The notes under the pieces were generated by a model that did no database searches, was not told the DNA's origin, and saw only the letters and a list, made by a program, of their open reading frames with translations. A stretch of 64,000 nt of DNA from Plutella xylostella (taxonomy: Eukaryota; Arthropoda; Insecta; Lepidoptera; Plutellidae): the NCBI RefSeq assembly GCF_932276165.1, contig NC_064012.1, forward strand, positions 5,835,501 to 5,899,500, given 5' to 3'. Positions 13,201 through 24,443 of the stretch are shown piece after piece. Every line of letters starts with the position of its first letter. Position 1 is the stretch's first letter. The translations under genes and the position numbers were made by a program.

Positions 13201-16200
13201 AATTTGGCACGGAACCTAAATAATTGTGACATATTTTCCTTGTACTTATTCAACTAAAGTTGGTCACAAACAAACACAAGTGGAGATTACAGTGAATCGG
13301 AAAGTCCCATTGGATTCCCTGACTTATCTTAAAATGATAGAATGCTCAACTTAACCATACCTAGCTAGGTACCTATAAGTATGTAAATTTATAATAAAGT
13401 AGGTAAGTACTTACGTAATATGACTGAAATGTTTGATAAAAACATAGTTTGGTACCTACATAGGTAATTCAGGAGATTTGTCCATCCAGGATAGTAAAGT
13501 ACTACCTACGTCCTACGAGGTAAAGTAGCTACCTACATAACTACTTACGGTGTGTGATACTCTTACTCTATGTAGTTAGATAGGTATCCATCAATGTTCT
13601 GATTATAATGAAAAAGAATAGGGTTAAGAAGGGTAAGAATTTAAGGGTAAGTATGTACTTACTCACCTAATTTGAATAAAAATACTTAACTAAATGAATA
13701 AAAATAATGATGTAGGATGAAAATTAGGAACTTAGTTATTGTTGTGTTTGAAAGGTGTGTCTTTATCAAGATTGTGTAGGTATTGACCGTAGACTACACA
13801 TTTAATGTGGTCCGTGATAACGATCTTTATAAAAAAAAATATTATAGTAAGTAAGTAGGTACGTAAGTACTTAGTTGTGGTTTAAAATATTTTTTGTTAT
13901 TTGTTTTGTTTTTTTCGAGTTTTCCATTTTTATTTAGGTAAGTACTTTTTTACTTATTTGTTTTCAGCACATCTGAATCTAGCACATAGGTACTTACTTA
14001 ATATACCTGCTTATTAATTATAAAAGTAAGTAGTTTAAGTACTTACCTAAAATATATTTAAGTAAGTATAATTGAATGCAAAATACGAGTACTCATACCC
14101 AATTAAACGTCTTGGCGAGAGTCAAACAATGTATAAAGTAATTAATTATTACATATCCTATAAATAAACTATCTCAACAGATACGCGTTATTGATTACGT
14201 TGTATGTAGTTAACGTTGGAATGATTACCATACGCTTATCCTAATGTCCGCTCGTTTAACTTAACGCTGTGTTTAGACACAACATCGGTTTAATTACATT
14301 AAGTACAAGGAACGCTTCGACGGCGAATTCCAGCAATTAAATCGAGTGTCGGGAATCTGGATTAACAGGCGCCATCGAAGAAGCATACAATGTGTGCTGT
14401 GTGCTGGGAGTGGAATGGCTAGTCTATGGCATAGAGCTTGTGTGGAGTCTGTAGGGCACAGCGCAGGTCCGGCGCAGGCGCAGGTCACGTCCCCCTCTAG
14501 ACCCCGCACCCCCTCGTGTGATAACCCCGGAACGTTGACCTCTCAACATTACTATTTACTAACTTCAGCTTTCTACGTCATACCCCTCCTCATCACATTC
14601 ATCACACTTCACGCGAAACCCCCACGGGTGAGCTGTACGCGCGTCCGAAATAAAAATAATAACCTACGACCATCGATAAGTGTGGTCGTAAATAAAGAAA
14701 ATATATAATTCGATGTAGTTGTAGGTAAATGTCTGTTGTATCATGCATGATAACAATGGTATATTTGTGTTCATTGTTGTTTGGCGTCAACGCGGTTATA
14801 ATATTAGTGATTACACCTTTAAATTTAAACACATCGACTGGATTAAAGAGGCAATATCACTTGGAAGGCACATGACTTATTTACTACTTTTCTTACTTGA
14901 CTCATCACTGTATTGCGTATATTTAAGTTATAGGTACCTTGGTATGTACATTGTACAGTATACTTAAGGAAGGGTCGGGCGCCACTCCAGGATTTGTAAT
15001 ATCAAGTCATATTGTACAGCCACAAACTAAAGGTGTGTGAAACCCCGTGTCGGCAAACGGCGTGTCGGTCGCCCCCCAACCCATACGACTGATGATCTGC
15101 GGAAGGTAGCGGGAAGCCGCTGGATGCAGATGGCGGGGGACCGTTTGGGGTGGCGATCGTTAGGAGAGGCCTATGTCCAACAGTGAACTATACAAGGCTG
15201 AGAGAGAGAGAGAAACTAAAATTCTCCCCACGTAATTGGCAGCATGTACCTAAGTGGTTAGCTATTTAAATAAATATTTCGTTTTCAGTGAGCTCCACGA
15301 GAATGTGTTCACGAAGCTGGACCTGGTGGACTACTTCAGCATCGGAGACAACGCGCTGCCGGAGATGCCCAAGCACGTGCTGCGCCACCTGCCGAGGGTA
15401 AAGACCCTCGACCTCTGCCGGAATAAGATCACCAGACTCACGGAGGATGACTTTCAGGTAAGTGCCGCCGGTTGCCCGGGGCGAGATCACGATGTGTAGC
15501 TCTAACCGTACCACCTCCGCATATAAGCAGCACATCTGCCGACATATTGTTGGTGGTGGTAACCCTGCAGGTCCATAATTAACTAGGCAATGCGTGCTTG
15601 AATATCGAGGTAGATTCTGCAGCGTTCCTCAGTCTTCAAGTTCCTGTCCAAAGAGACTATGATATATCCCTGTCTATAACAAACTTTAACAAAACTTAAA
15701 CTATAACAGTCTTCTTATTTTAGGGTTAGATTAGATAATCACGACTTCTCTGCCTTGAGCTTCATACCTCTAGAGCTGAAATTTCGGCGCGACGGCGACG
15801 CCTTTGAGTCCGACAATGGCCCCTAAACAAGATAGTAAGCTTCCATAAAATTGCAGGATATCCCAGAGATAGAACATTTGCTAGTGGCGGGTAACCAGAT
15901 ATCGAAGATCGAGAAGCATGCGCTACCGAAGGCACTGAAGCACATACACCTGGGCATCAACAACTTGAGTACGCTGAACGGGGCGCTACGGGATTTGGAC
16001 AACTTGGAGTGGATCTTCATCAACGCCAACCATTTGAAATCTATAGACAACGAGCTGCCTGTTGTGAGTTTTTCTAATGATGTATGAAAATAAATGTACA
16101 TATTTCGTAGACTGCGGAATAAATCCGACGATCCTACCATCTCTGTGGAACACCCATTTGGGGTTGGATGGCCTGTCATGTCCCCAATATTAAAAGAGTG

Positions 16201-19200
16201 ATAAGTAATTAACTTATAATAAATCTTATATTTTTCAGAAAGCCAAGAAAATAGTTTTTATCCACGCTGCTCGAAACGAGCTCCAAAACCTGCCGAAGGA
16301 TTTGAGGTTGATGACGTCCTTAGTTTCCCTCTTCTTCTATGATAATAACTTGAAGTCCCTGGATGGAGTCTTGCAGAAGTCCAGAAAACTACACAGAATA
16401 GGCCTATCATTCAATAAAATTGAAACGGTAAGTATTTACATAGTCAACTACTTGTGTATCCCAGGATTTATCTTGTAGAGCAGTGGTAGCTCAGTCGGGT
16501 AAGCAATCGCTTCTCAAGCCAGAGATACGGGTTAGAATCCCGGTGCTGACATGTACCGATGAGTTCATTGGAATTTCAAGTAAAATAGATGTAACAATAC
16601 TCTTAAACTAAATTAATGTATTAATAATTTTTAGCTAGCCGAGGATGAGTTTACCGAGGCAGACAGCCTCGCTGAACTGGACATAGCCTACAACCAACTG
16701 CGATCCCTGAATGGGTCGCTACGGAGTCTCAAGTCCCTACGATATCTCAACCTGACTCACAACCAACTCACGGAGTTCTCGCTCCAAGAGATCAAGGGGT
16801 TAACGAAGCTGTCTGTTATCGATTTATCGTATAACAAAATAAGCCATTTGACCGGGAAAATGGAAGTAAGTATCTGAGTTGTGCATCGTTTTCGTGAAGA
16901 CTTAAGTAAAAAGGAATACCTAGTTAAGTAGGTTTTTCTTAACCGATCGAATAGTGAAAATCGATTTCCCGGAGCACTCTAACGGAGTAAAAACTCGCAG
17001 AAAATAACCTAAAGTGACTCTGAATTGTACCAGAAAACCTTTGAAGAAATCAATTCAACGAGTGTTTTATTACAATAAGACCGTCTCTCTTTTCAGAACA
17101 TGGTAGACGTTGAGACGAAAGTGTTGGAGCTGCGCCTCAACAATAACTTCCTATACAACATAGGGGGTGCTCTCATGGGCCTGCACGGGCTGCTGAGGCT
17201 CAACCTGAGCCATAACTACATCCAGCAGATATCGCCTGACGACTTCATCGGCCTCGACGAACTCAAGCTACTGGATATATCGAACAATCAAATCACCACT
17301 TTGGAAGAAACATCGAAGGTTCGTGTTGTTGCTATCGCGCATTCTTAAAGCAAAGCGATTTTAATCTTAGTTCTTTATTCTTCAACTTCATTGTGTTGTC
17401 ACATGCTTAACAGATCCTTAACAGATAGGCTGGTAGCAATTAAATTTATGAAGAAAAATATGTTTTTTTCTATTGCAGACGTTTCTGCCTGCCTTGGAAG
17501 AGTTGATAGCCCACCACAACAATATCACCGCCTTGGACAAAGACTTCCACGGTCTGCCATTGCTTTGTCTGGCTGATCTCTCATACAACCAGATCCGCAG
17601 TGTGAACTATGACCTGGTCTCCAAAACACATTGCACCATCAATAGAGTGTCCAGTGTATTGAAGATTTACCTTCAAGGTGAGTCTACTCTATGCTTACGA
17701 CTTTAATAATATACCTATAGATATCTAGACATAAAATGTTCTAAAGACTAAGGGTCTGTTTCACAATGTCTGGTTAGTGGCTACCTGACGGATAAAATAC
17801 ATGCTGTCACTCTCTGTTATTATTTTTTAGACAGTGACAGCATGTATTTTATCCGACAGGTAGCGACTAACCAGACATTGTGGAACAGGGGCTAAGTGGT
17901 GTCTGTAGTTAACCACAAAAGTATAGTGTTAATGTTTGATGCGAATTTTCTATAGACTGTAATGTTATACTGGGATGTTTATTGCGATGGTATTCTGCTT
18001 TCTTTACTGGCAATGCGACGCGACGGTTTCATGACATAAGCGATATTTTTATTTCATGCGAACTCAGATTTTTGCACAATGTGTAACTACGTAGGTACCT
18101 AAGTATCGTACGTACGAACATAATATTCTTCATGGTATGTGAATATACGTTTGAGGTAAGTAGTTGATATTTAAAGAAAGTGTATTGTAGGTACCATTTA
18201 TCAAAAAAAGCAATAGAACATCTTGCGTAAAAAAACTATCCATTTTATAATCATATGCTTTTGGTGTCATCTAACATTAACATGCAGGTACCTATAATGT
18301 AAAAAGTTTATCTAGTATGTTTATGTATAGGTATAGTATACCTACATAATCCCCGTTGTAAAGTCCACTTCAGAGAGTCTGTAAACATTATTAAGTATGA
18401 AATAAACAAATTAATTAACTAATGAGGGTCAACAACCAAACACAGATTACTATCCTAAATGTGTACCTAGGTACACCGAATTACCGACTCCTCCTACCCT
18501 ACAACCATTTGTACTTTGAAATTATTTAATCACACATAATAATAATGTAGGTAACAGGACATTCATAGACTTTACCGCTGAAAGAATCTAAAACTGGGTT
18601 TTCCCATAGGTATGCTGGGATAATGAATTTAATATGTGCTTATTAAAATCAGCCTGCATATTATTAGTTAGGTACTTGCTATGCGTTAAAAAATAATAAG
18701 AATAGTCAGACATGATTTTATATTAGGAGTAATCTCCTTTTTACTAGCTTTGCGTGAATGGGTATACGCATCCATGTAGGTTTTATTACCCTGACTCAAT
18801 CGGCCCCTTTCAAGCTGTGCTTTCATACCAGCACCATTAGAACACTTAGATAATAACATGCACGTAACTTGCAGACAACCCAGTGTTATGCGACGAGCAC
18901 CTATACGAGCTGATGAACGAGTTGGAGAAGCGGAGTGCTAGAGTGAGCGGCGCGGCGACGTGCGCGGCGGCGGGGACGGCCGCACCGGCGCTGATGCGGG
19001 CCCTGAACGACGTGGCACCCGCCGCGCCGGTCTACCTACTCCAGGATGAGCCACGCTACCGCCGCGTCGGCGCCCTCCTCGGCCACGTCATACCGGCCCG
19101 AGACGGCGGTCTCCCGGTCCTCATCGAGCCCCCAGTCACTCTCCCGCCCCCCAGCTCCAACGTCGTCGTCAAGTGGCCCGATGAGCGCCCGCCCCTACAC

Positions 19201-19218
19201 AACACTTCCCCGCAGTGA
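3931..19218 (+). CDS. Secreted leucine-rich-repeat protein, 627 aa, 8 exons
   Basis: Spliced coding parts are 3931-4253, 15289-15457, 15857-16063, 16239-16427, 16635-16865, 17097-17318, 17479-17677 and 18875-19218. Together they give 1884 nt, or 627 codons plus TGA, with phases matching at every junction. The N-terminus has a hydrophobic signal peptide (about residues 8-23: LCAALLCALVGVGAS) followed by a Cys-rich cap (Cys in the segment LHCAMRREISPCTC). Residues 85-510 are consecutive LRRs of the LxxLxLxxNxL type, for example LRYLNLTHNQLTEF and LSVIDLSYNKISHL. A capping motif NPVLCDEHLYELM follows at the start of exon 8. The tail is Ala/Pro-rich with no transmembrane helix or obvious GPI signal, so a secreted, extracellular-matrix or adhesion-type protein is inferred. 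The ligand is unknown and I do not recognise the exact orthologue. The last exon is much more GC-rich than exons 2-7. Confidence 0.9.
6445..6765. repeat. Degraded lepidopteran SINE/non-LTR 3' fragment
   Basis: Contains the widespread moth-repeat blocks 'ccaccacgctagtccattgc', 'ggttggtgggt' and 'tttccttcaccg', then a B-box-like 'ggattctaaccc' in reverse sense. No target duplication was identified. Confidence 0.45.
6870..7615. repeat. Foldback-like repeat with short internal motifs
   Basis: The two flanks (about 6870-7015 and 7430-7615) are imperfect inverted copies. Both are built from short variants of 'ggcnaaacnagattatgc' (for example 'ggctaaacaagattatgcg' on the right). The centre has a purine-rich 'gcgaagcggagcggagcg' block near 7300-7322. 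This looks like a nonautonomous DNA element. There is no coding region. Confidence 0.45.
7935..8023. repeat. Dispersed moth repeat fragment
   Basis: The run 'ggaacccttataggatcac' followed by 'ttgttgtccgtccgtctgtc' is a word set I recognise as very common in lepidopteran genomes. It abuts the left arm of the inverted duplication. Confidence 0.45.
9540..9915 (+). mobile_element. 5S rRNA-headed SINE-like element
   Basis: The head 9580-9645 shows 'gatcactgaggttaagcaac' and 'agatgggtgaccg', matching the promoter half of 5S rRNA. The body includes 'cgcttccgtgcttcggac' and 'cccgcactaggccagcgtgg'. The end 'gggacgtgatgggtggtg' plus 'atgatg' is a typical moth SINE terminus. It is the same family as 1670-2035. 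The left duplication arm (8735-9001) carries the body without the head. Confidence 0.6.
10471..10577. repeat. Repeat insertion in the right duplication arm
   Basis: This segment is absent at the matching place of the left arm (near 8200). It contains 'gtgtcccactgctgggcaaa', wording common in moth non-LTR tails, with A/T runs on both sides. It therefore inserted after the duplication, or was lost from the left copy. Confidence 0.5.
10760..14289. other. Intronic AT-rich stretch, no feature seen
   Basis: No coding frame and no clear element boundary. 13350-14060 is unusually dense in GTAGGTAC, AAGTACTTAC and TACCTA words. Confidence 0.5.
14290..14660. other. GC-rich patch in LRR intron 1
   Basis: A local rise in GC within AT-rich intron, with 'ccggcgcaggcgcaggtcac' and a C-rich run near 14495-14520. 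A plus-strand frame runs 14346-14708 but has no family likeness. It could be an enhancer, an alternative first exon or an old insertion; nothing decides between these. Confidence 0.25.
15060..15215 (+). mobile_element. RTE-like retrotransposon C-terminal fragment
   Basis: The frame at 15093-15182 reads SRWMQMAGDR, then WRSLGEAYVQQ and a stop. This is the end of the endonuclease/reverse-transcriptase protein of a common moth non-LTR family. A (GA)n run at 15203-15214 follows. Only the last codons and tail survive. Confidence 0.65.
15289..15457 (+). CDS. LRR gene exon 2
   Basis: Preceded by the acceptor gttttcag and followed by gtaagt. Joining gives the LRR segment LNYDNLSELHENVF across the junction, then LPRVKTLDLCRNKI. 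Ends in phase 0. Confidence 0.9.
15857..16063 (+). CDS. LRR gene exon 3
   Basis: Flanked by attgcag and gtgagt. 69 codons, phase 0 at both ends. Carries LRRs such as IEHLLVAGNQISKI and LEWIFINANHLKSI. Confidence 0.92.
16239..16427 (+). CDS. LRR gene exon 4
   Basis: Flanked by tttttcag and gtaagt. 63 codons, phase 0 at both ends. Includes VSLFFYDNNLKSL and LHRIGLSFNKIET. Confidence 0.92.
16475..16590 (+). mobile_element. tRNA-headed SINE fragment
   Basis: An A-box-like 'tggtagctcagtcggg' and a B-box-like 'gggttagaatcccgg' are spaced as in a tRNA promoter. They are followed by 'gatgagttcattggaatttc', typical of moth SINEs. It sits in LRR intron 4. The stems do not form an intact tRNA. Confidence 0.6.
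16635..16865 (+). CDS. LRR gene exon 5
   Basis: Flanked by tttttag and gtaagt. 77 codons, phase 0 at both ends. Three clear LRRs, including LAELDIAYNQLRSL. Confidence 0.93.
17097..17318 (+). CDS. LRR gene exon 6
   Basis: Flanked by cttttcag and gttcgt, a weaker donor. 74 codons, phase 0 at both ends. LRRs include LLRLNLSHNYIQQI and LKLLDISNNQITTL. Confidence 0.92.
17479..17677 (+). CDS. LRR gene exon 7
   Basis: Flanked by tattgcag and gtgagt. Ends in phase 1. Contains the last regular LRRs (LEELIAHHNNITAL, LADLSYNQIRSV). Confidence 0.9.
17752..17891. mobile_element. 140 bp inverted-repeat MITE
   Basis: A near-complete hairpin. The ends GGGTCTGTTTCACAATG and CATTGTGGAACAGGGG are inverted copies, and the arms meet at a short T/A-rich loop around 17820-17830. 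A CTAA direct repeat (17748-17751 and 17892-17895) is a plausible target duplication. It lies in LRR intron 7. Confidence 0.8.
18875..19218 (+). CDS. LRR gene exon 8 (C-cap and stop)
   Basis: The acceptor cttgcag and a phase-1 entry give DNPVLCDEHLYELM, an LRR C-terminal cap. An Ala/Pro-rich, GC-rich tail follows, ending at TGA 19216-19218. No convincing AATAAA is seen close downstream. Confidence 0.88.
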
Positions 19219-20464
19219 TCTGCCTGCCCCGTGCTACTGACTGACAATACAACTGCCATTGTGCGGCTAGTGAGTCTGGTTTCGGCTGGACACTGTCTTC
19301 CCTCTTCTTTGCTCTGCGAAAGCTTTTCGAAACAGGTTTTAATGAATTTTCTTGTTGTTAGGTATGTCACTGTACTTGTCTTTTACGAGATAAAATTGGT
19401 TAAATTTCTTATAGGTACTTACTTGTAGTTTGAATTAAGTACCTAATATATCGTATTGTGATGCACAATAGCAGTTGTTGTTGATGATCGAGCAACACTG
19501 GGTGCTAATTGGAGCCCGATCTTGCATAGTTTTTCGACTTGCAATATATCACTATTGGTTATAAGATTATGGTTCGGGAGTGTGTCATGCAGTCATGCTA
19601 TAAGCATAGGAGCCAAAACAAATTACATATTATCAATATTAAGTATTTCGCGATGCTTTGAAGAGGAAAGATTGACTTACAGGCGGCGCCTATTGGCATG
19701 GTCAACAGTTTATTTAGTTAGGTCGTTGAAGCTAAAAGTTCAATATTCTCGCCCCTACATTAAAATTAAAATCAATATTAGTATTGAGAGATTAATACGT
19801 TAAATTTGTTAGATGCAATGGGGGGTAAATACCTACCATACGTAAAAGTTTGCATTTTATGACAAAAATCCATTCATGCCTAATTTCTGAGATACTATTC
19901 AAAGTAAGTTTTATATACGTAGCTACTTACCCGCTTATGATTAGATAATAATATATTATAATATATTTGTGCATTCCCGATAGCAAACAAAGGAACAAAA
20001 AGTAGTTGTAAGTGGGATTTTTATTTTCTATCCAGACAGAGACTTGACAGACAGGTAGGTATCATTTTCTTGAGAGATTGAGGAAACCCGGTCAATACTA
20101 TTTTTATCATATTTTATACAAGCATGCAGTTTTAAAAACTTTAATAAATTAAGTACTAACTATATCGTTTTGGATATGGAACTCATCAAATTGTAAGAAA
20201 ATTATATGCGATGACCAATATAAATACGTCCGGTTTTTAATGTAAGTACCTTTGTACAAATAAAAAATAGATCTATCTATCCACATATCGTTTAACTCAG
20301 AATACATGTAGTTTTAGCCATTTGGTATAAGTATATATTTATTTCCCTTCGATACAATTATACTTAACAATATTATGGTTAAAACAAAATATACCTACAT
20401 AGGTATACGTATTTATTAATTTAATAATCAACTGTTAACTTGGAATTTCCTTTTAGAAACGAAG

Positions 20465-20609
20465 TGCCAATTTCTCCATAGTCGGTTAGAGCATAACCAG
20501 GGAGTAGTGGTTGAATTTTGACACATATGTCATGAATTTTATATGGAGATGACGTTTAATTTATAAATCATCCCTGTCGGTTAGATAACCGACTATGGAA
20601 AAATTGGCA
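20465..20609. mobile_element. MITE, copy 1 (TGCCAATTTCTCCATAG ends)
   Basis: About 145 bp with terminal inverted repeats starting TGCCAATTTCTCCATAGTCG. A second copy in the opposite sense lies at 35945-36093. The two share the internal 'acacat.tg' and 'ccatctccatat' region once one is reverse-complemented. Confidence 0.75.
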
Positions 20610-21187
20610 TCGCTCGCTTCCATTACATGTAACGGCAACGTGACAGAAGAGCTATAGTTCTATCCAATCCAGAGTTGCATGTTATTGTATCAACGACTCC
20701 TTTACCTTAAAATTCTTAATGCCCAGTTACAGAAAAGGTTTTTAAGTACATAATAATGTTGGTACCTATTAAACCGATGGCTTCCCTATATACCACTTTC
20801 TGCCTGTGTCTTTAATTACAGCATGGTATAGGAAAAAGTACCTACTAAAATATTTTTATTACATACTCGTACATATTAACTTCATTTTATATACAACTGG
20901 GCCTGGGTCGGTCGTATTCTAGAACCAATCTCAGGGCAGATACGGGAAACTTAATGCTTCTCTTCATTCGTTAACATATGTTTTTATTCTTTCTACTTTA
21001 CTGTCTTTAAAGTACCTACCTACTTAGGTAGGTACCTAACCGAATCTTACTCTCGAAATTTTCTATAAAGTTTTAATATAGATATGACATATTAGGTATG
21101 TGTTAAATAACACTCATAACATGAGTGAAAAAGTTGCACCCACAAAATGCCAACACCAAAAGGCCCTAATTTTGAAAAATATTTAAG

Positions 21188-21335
21188 TACGGTCAGCTGC
21201 ATAAGTAGCTAAGTATACACTTTCGTTTCTTGTCAAACTAGCTAGGACATAACACACTGACAATATTTAAAAGGCAGTTTGTGAGTTTGACAAGTTACAA
21301 AAGTGTACAGTTAGGTACTTATGCAGCTGACTGTA
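21188..21335. mobile_element. 148 bp palindromic MITE
   Basis: The ends TACGGTCAGCTGCATAAGTA and TACTTATGCAGCTGACTGTA are inverted copies. Inner parts pair around 'gtcaaact' and 'gagtttgac'. No coding region. Confidence 0.75.
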
Positions 21336-22980
21336 CCTAATTTTATAATATGAACAAAATTTTAGTTGGTAATATTCTGATACGCTGTTAAATGCTGTAG
21401 GTCAGGGCCGAAATGCAGGGGGTCAGGTTTTTCTGCACCTGACTGTACTTCAATATTGCAGACGGGCGGTTTTCGGAGTAATTTGGTGTTATGGCACTGT
21501 AACTTTTTCATTGCTCGCGGGTGTACCTACTATCTCTAAATGAATTAAATAAACACTTGACAATCTAGTCACACTTAAGATTATTTCTACAGTACGACCC
21601 TGAGTCTTGACACCGTGAGTATGAAACATGTAATGATTAATATAGTAGCTTGCCTATTGAAGGGTGTTTTTACAGCATGTCTGTTTTTTTCAGTTTCGGA
21701 TTTTCTCAATCAAAAATTGATGATGAATGAATGATGACAATAATGTTTTTAAGCATATAAAAAATAATTAAGTTAGTAATCTAGATTTATAGGTAAATAG
21801 AGTATTTAGTCAAAATAATAATAATTACTGATCTGAAATCGAAATCTTCTTGTACCTTTATCTGGTAATTTTGCAAAAATAAAGATATTACTTAGGTGTG
21901 TAGAGTTATTTATGTTGATAAAAAACTTATTTAAGTAAAAAGCAAATAGACATAACCTGCCTATTTTATAATTGTAATTTATACTTATATAAATAACATT
22001 AGATGTCTACGAATTAAGAGCTTGGTGAATATCTACAAATAATTTATATTCGAAATATATTTATGGGACTTTCATTTGTTTAATTGTTAAACTGTAAAAA
22101 TATTTCTTCACAAGTGCCATGATGTTTTTCAATCTTGTACAATTTAATTACTTACTCACCTAACTACCTATCTAGGTAAAGTATGGAAGTGGAAGTATGC
22201 GACAGCATACCTTCTTGCATAATTTAGGTAGGTAAGGCAGGTTAATTGTCGGTAGGTGAGTTTGCCCTTTGAGTTTTTGAACCAATATCGAAACTAAACC
22301 AAAGATAACTTTAAAGAAATATTTTACTTTGAAATGTTATTATCTACTATTTACAGTTTAGATCGCTACAAAGTTAATTTTAAGATGTTTATTCAAAAAT
22401 ACAACTAATATATCCACTGCTATTATTGACAAAAAATTAGAGGTTGCAGAAAATAGTAAACGCATGTACCTAACGAAGGTAACTGTGGATGTAGATAGTT
22501 GTTGTTTTAAATAAATAATACCTACTATAATGTGTAGTTTTTAATTGAGACTGCGGGTGGCCAATCCATAGTCCATAACCTTTCCAGCGATGCAGCGATT
22601 CCTTGTCTACCTACCGATTACTACATATTTAGGTACCTATGTACCTAATACTTAATGCCTTTCCATTACTGGACCATGTTGCCCCAAACTTTTGGAAGGC
22701 GTGCATGAGGCCGAAGCCAACATGCAGAGGCCCGGGCCGCCCCGGTACAAAGGACCTCAATGGCCGTATACCTACCCGTATACCTAAACGCTTCGAATTA
22801 AGTAAGTAATTAAGTATACTTAAATGTTTTTTTTTTACCTAAGTAGGTAGGTAGAGTAGGTACTTAAGTGCATATGATTTTGTTCAAGGATGGAACCTAA
22901 GAACCTTAGAAGAGGAAGAAGGATACCTAAGTATTTTAAACCTTTATGAGTTACTTAAACCCTTTTTTCACCTCGAAATG

Positions 22981-23035
22981 TATAGGTATGACAGGAACAT
23001 AACACGACATGTGTTATGTTCCTATCATACCTATA
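22981..23035. repeat. 55-nt near-perfect hairpin
   Basis: Arms 22981-23005 and 23011-23035 pair at 24 of 25 positions, with a 5-nt loop (GACAT). Confidence 0.8.
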
Positions 23036-23700
23036 GGCACCTATAGGTGATATTGGCATATTTGGCATTGAAAGACTCGACGAATACTTACCACAAATTC
23101 TACAGCAGCAAAATCTTCTAAATATGTAGGTTCTTACTTATCTCCTTTTGTAATCTGTAACTATAATAGAAGGTTTAGTTTAGATAGATCCAATACTTCA
23201 ACCTCTGATTCAGACGACGCGACGCGACGTACACTCTTCGTCGGCATTATCACCCTCGTCATCCTTCTTTCTTTTATTCCTTGTTCTTAACTTCCCCATT
23301 GCTATTTTCTAATGTCCAATAATGTAGGTATAATGTATATGACTAAGTTTTTCTTGGTTTAAAGTAGGTATTTGCAGTTTTAAAATAATTTGATAATAAT
23401 TTTTTCGGAAATTTCACTCTTCTTTTTAATAATTCCCGATTTCCCGCGCTTCGCTTACCTATAAACACCTATAAAAAATTCTTACCTATAAAAAAACTAA
23501 AAAAGTAAAAATGTCACATGCTCTATGGTCATATAAATTATACTGTGTGCGCGTATGTCACTGTATTTTTTTAATGGTTATTATTCTGAGGTATTATTTT
23601 ATTATAAAATTATTTTCTGCTCATAAAATAAAAATTGCAAAAAAGGCGAACGTAATGCTAGTAGCATTCTCTACCAGTTAAGCTTTGGTGGTCTACCAGG

Positions 23701-23960
23701 ACCAGCCCCCGTATTATGTAACTCCGAGTGGGGTTGGTTGGTATAAAATGGCTGACAACTTAGAGCATTATTAATTAATAACTTTTTACTGACTTATCTG
23801 ATTTCACAAACGATGATGTTGAATGTAAGGATATATTGTTAAGCTTCTTGCATATTTCTTTCACTAAGATTTTTGGTGGTTTCGGTTAATAAGTCTCTAA
23901 GTTGATACCAATTATCACCGGTTGCTAACTCTCAAAAAGTTACAAAATACGGGGGCAGGT
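23701..23960. mobile_element. 260 bp MITE with GCCCCCGTATT ends
   Basis: The left end ACCAGCCCCCGTATTATGTA and the right end (as reverse complement) ACCTGCCCCCGTATTTTGTA form terminal inverted repeats. The interior is AT-rich and noncoding. Confidence 0.65.
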
Positions 23961-24443
23961 ATCGTGCGGAACCATAAATAATGTATGTTAGTTATTATTC
24001 TGAAGTATTTTGAAATGTGTCCCTTTCCTGTCACTCTATCTTTAGCAAATCTCGTGAATCACTCTTTGAGCGTTTCTTTCTATTTGCAGATGCTTTCTGT
24101 CTTTCTATATACCTAAGCCTGTAGTATTAAAACGTACTTAATGACTGACAGAAAAAAACTCAATCTTCAGAATAATAAATCTGTAAATTACAAATTTCAA
24201 GGTAATCTGTGGTTTACTTTTTTTAGACCATGTCTATGATGTTCAGTTTATTCAGTGAAATTATCTATTTTTGATTGAGATGCAGTTTTAACAAAATATG
24301 TTCAAATGAAAAAAGCGAACTGTGTCGTTGGAACTTTTATCCTACCGTATCGGGTGTGTGTTTTTCTTCACTGAGAAATGATATCAATCACAGTCTTTCT
24401 CTCCCCCGTGTAGTGAAGCTGAGGATCCCTAACAAACGTAATT

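Larger units (their letters stand above)
4254..15288 (+). other. LRR gene intron 1 (11 kb, repeat-filled)
   Basis: Bounded by GC at 4254-4255 and AG at 15287-15288. It holds a SINE/non-LTR fragment, a foldback-like repeat, a 2.7 kb inverted duplication, an unexplained GC-rich patch and an RTE-like fragment, all listed separately. Apart from these, 4300-6440 and 10760-14290 are AT-rich and show no gene. Confidence 0.75.
19219..24443. other. Intergenic region between the LRR gene and ZER1
   Basis: No credible gene on either strand. Three MITEs and one hairpin are listed separately. The remainder is AT-rich with degraded repeats. Confidence 0.6.

Noticed and set aside
22675..22765. Short GC-rich stretch resembling an exon ('catgttgccccaaac')
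   Set aside because: No flanking splice sites or continuous frame. More likely a decayed repeat.
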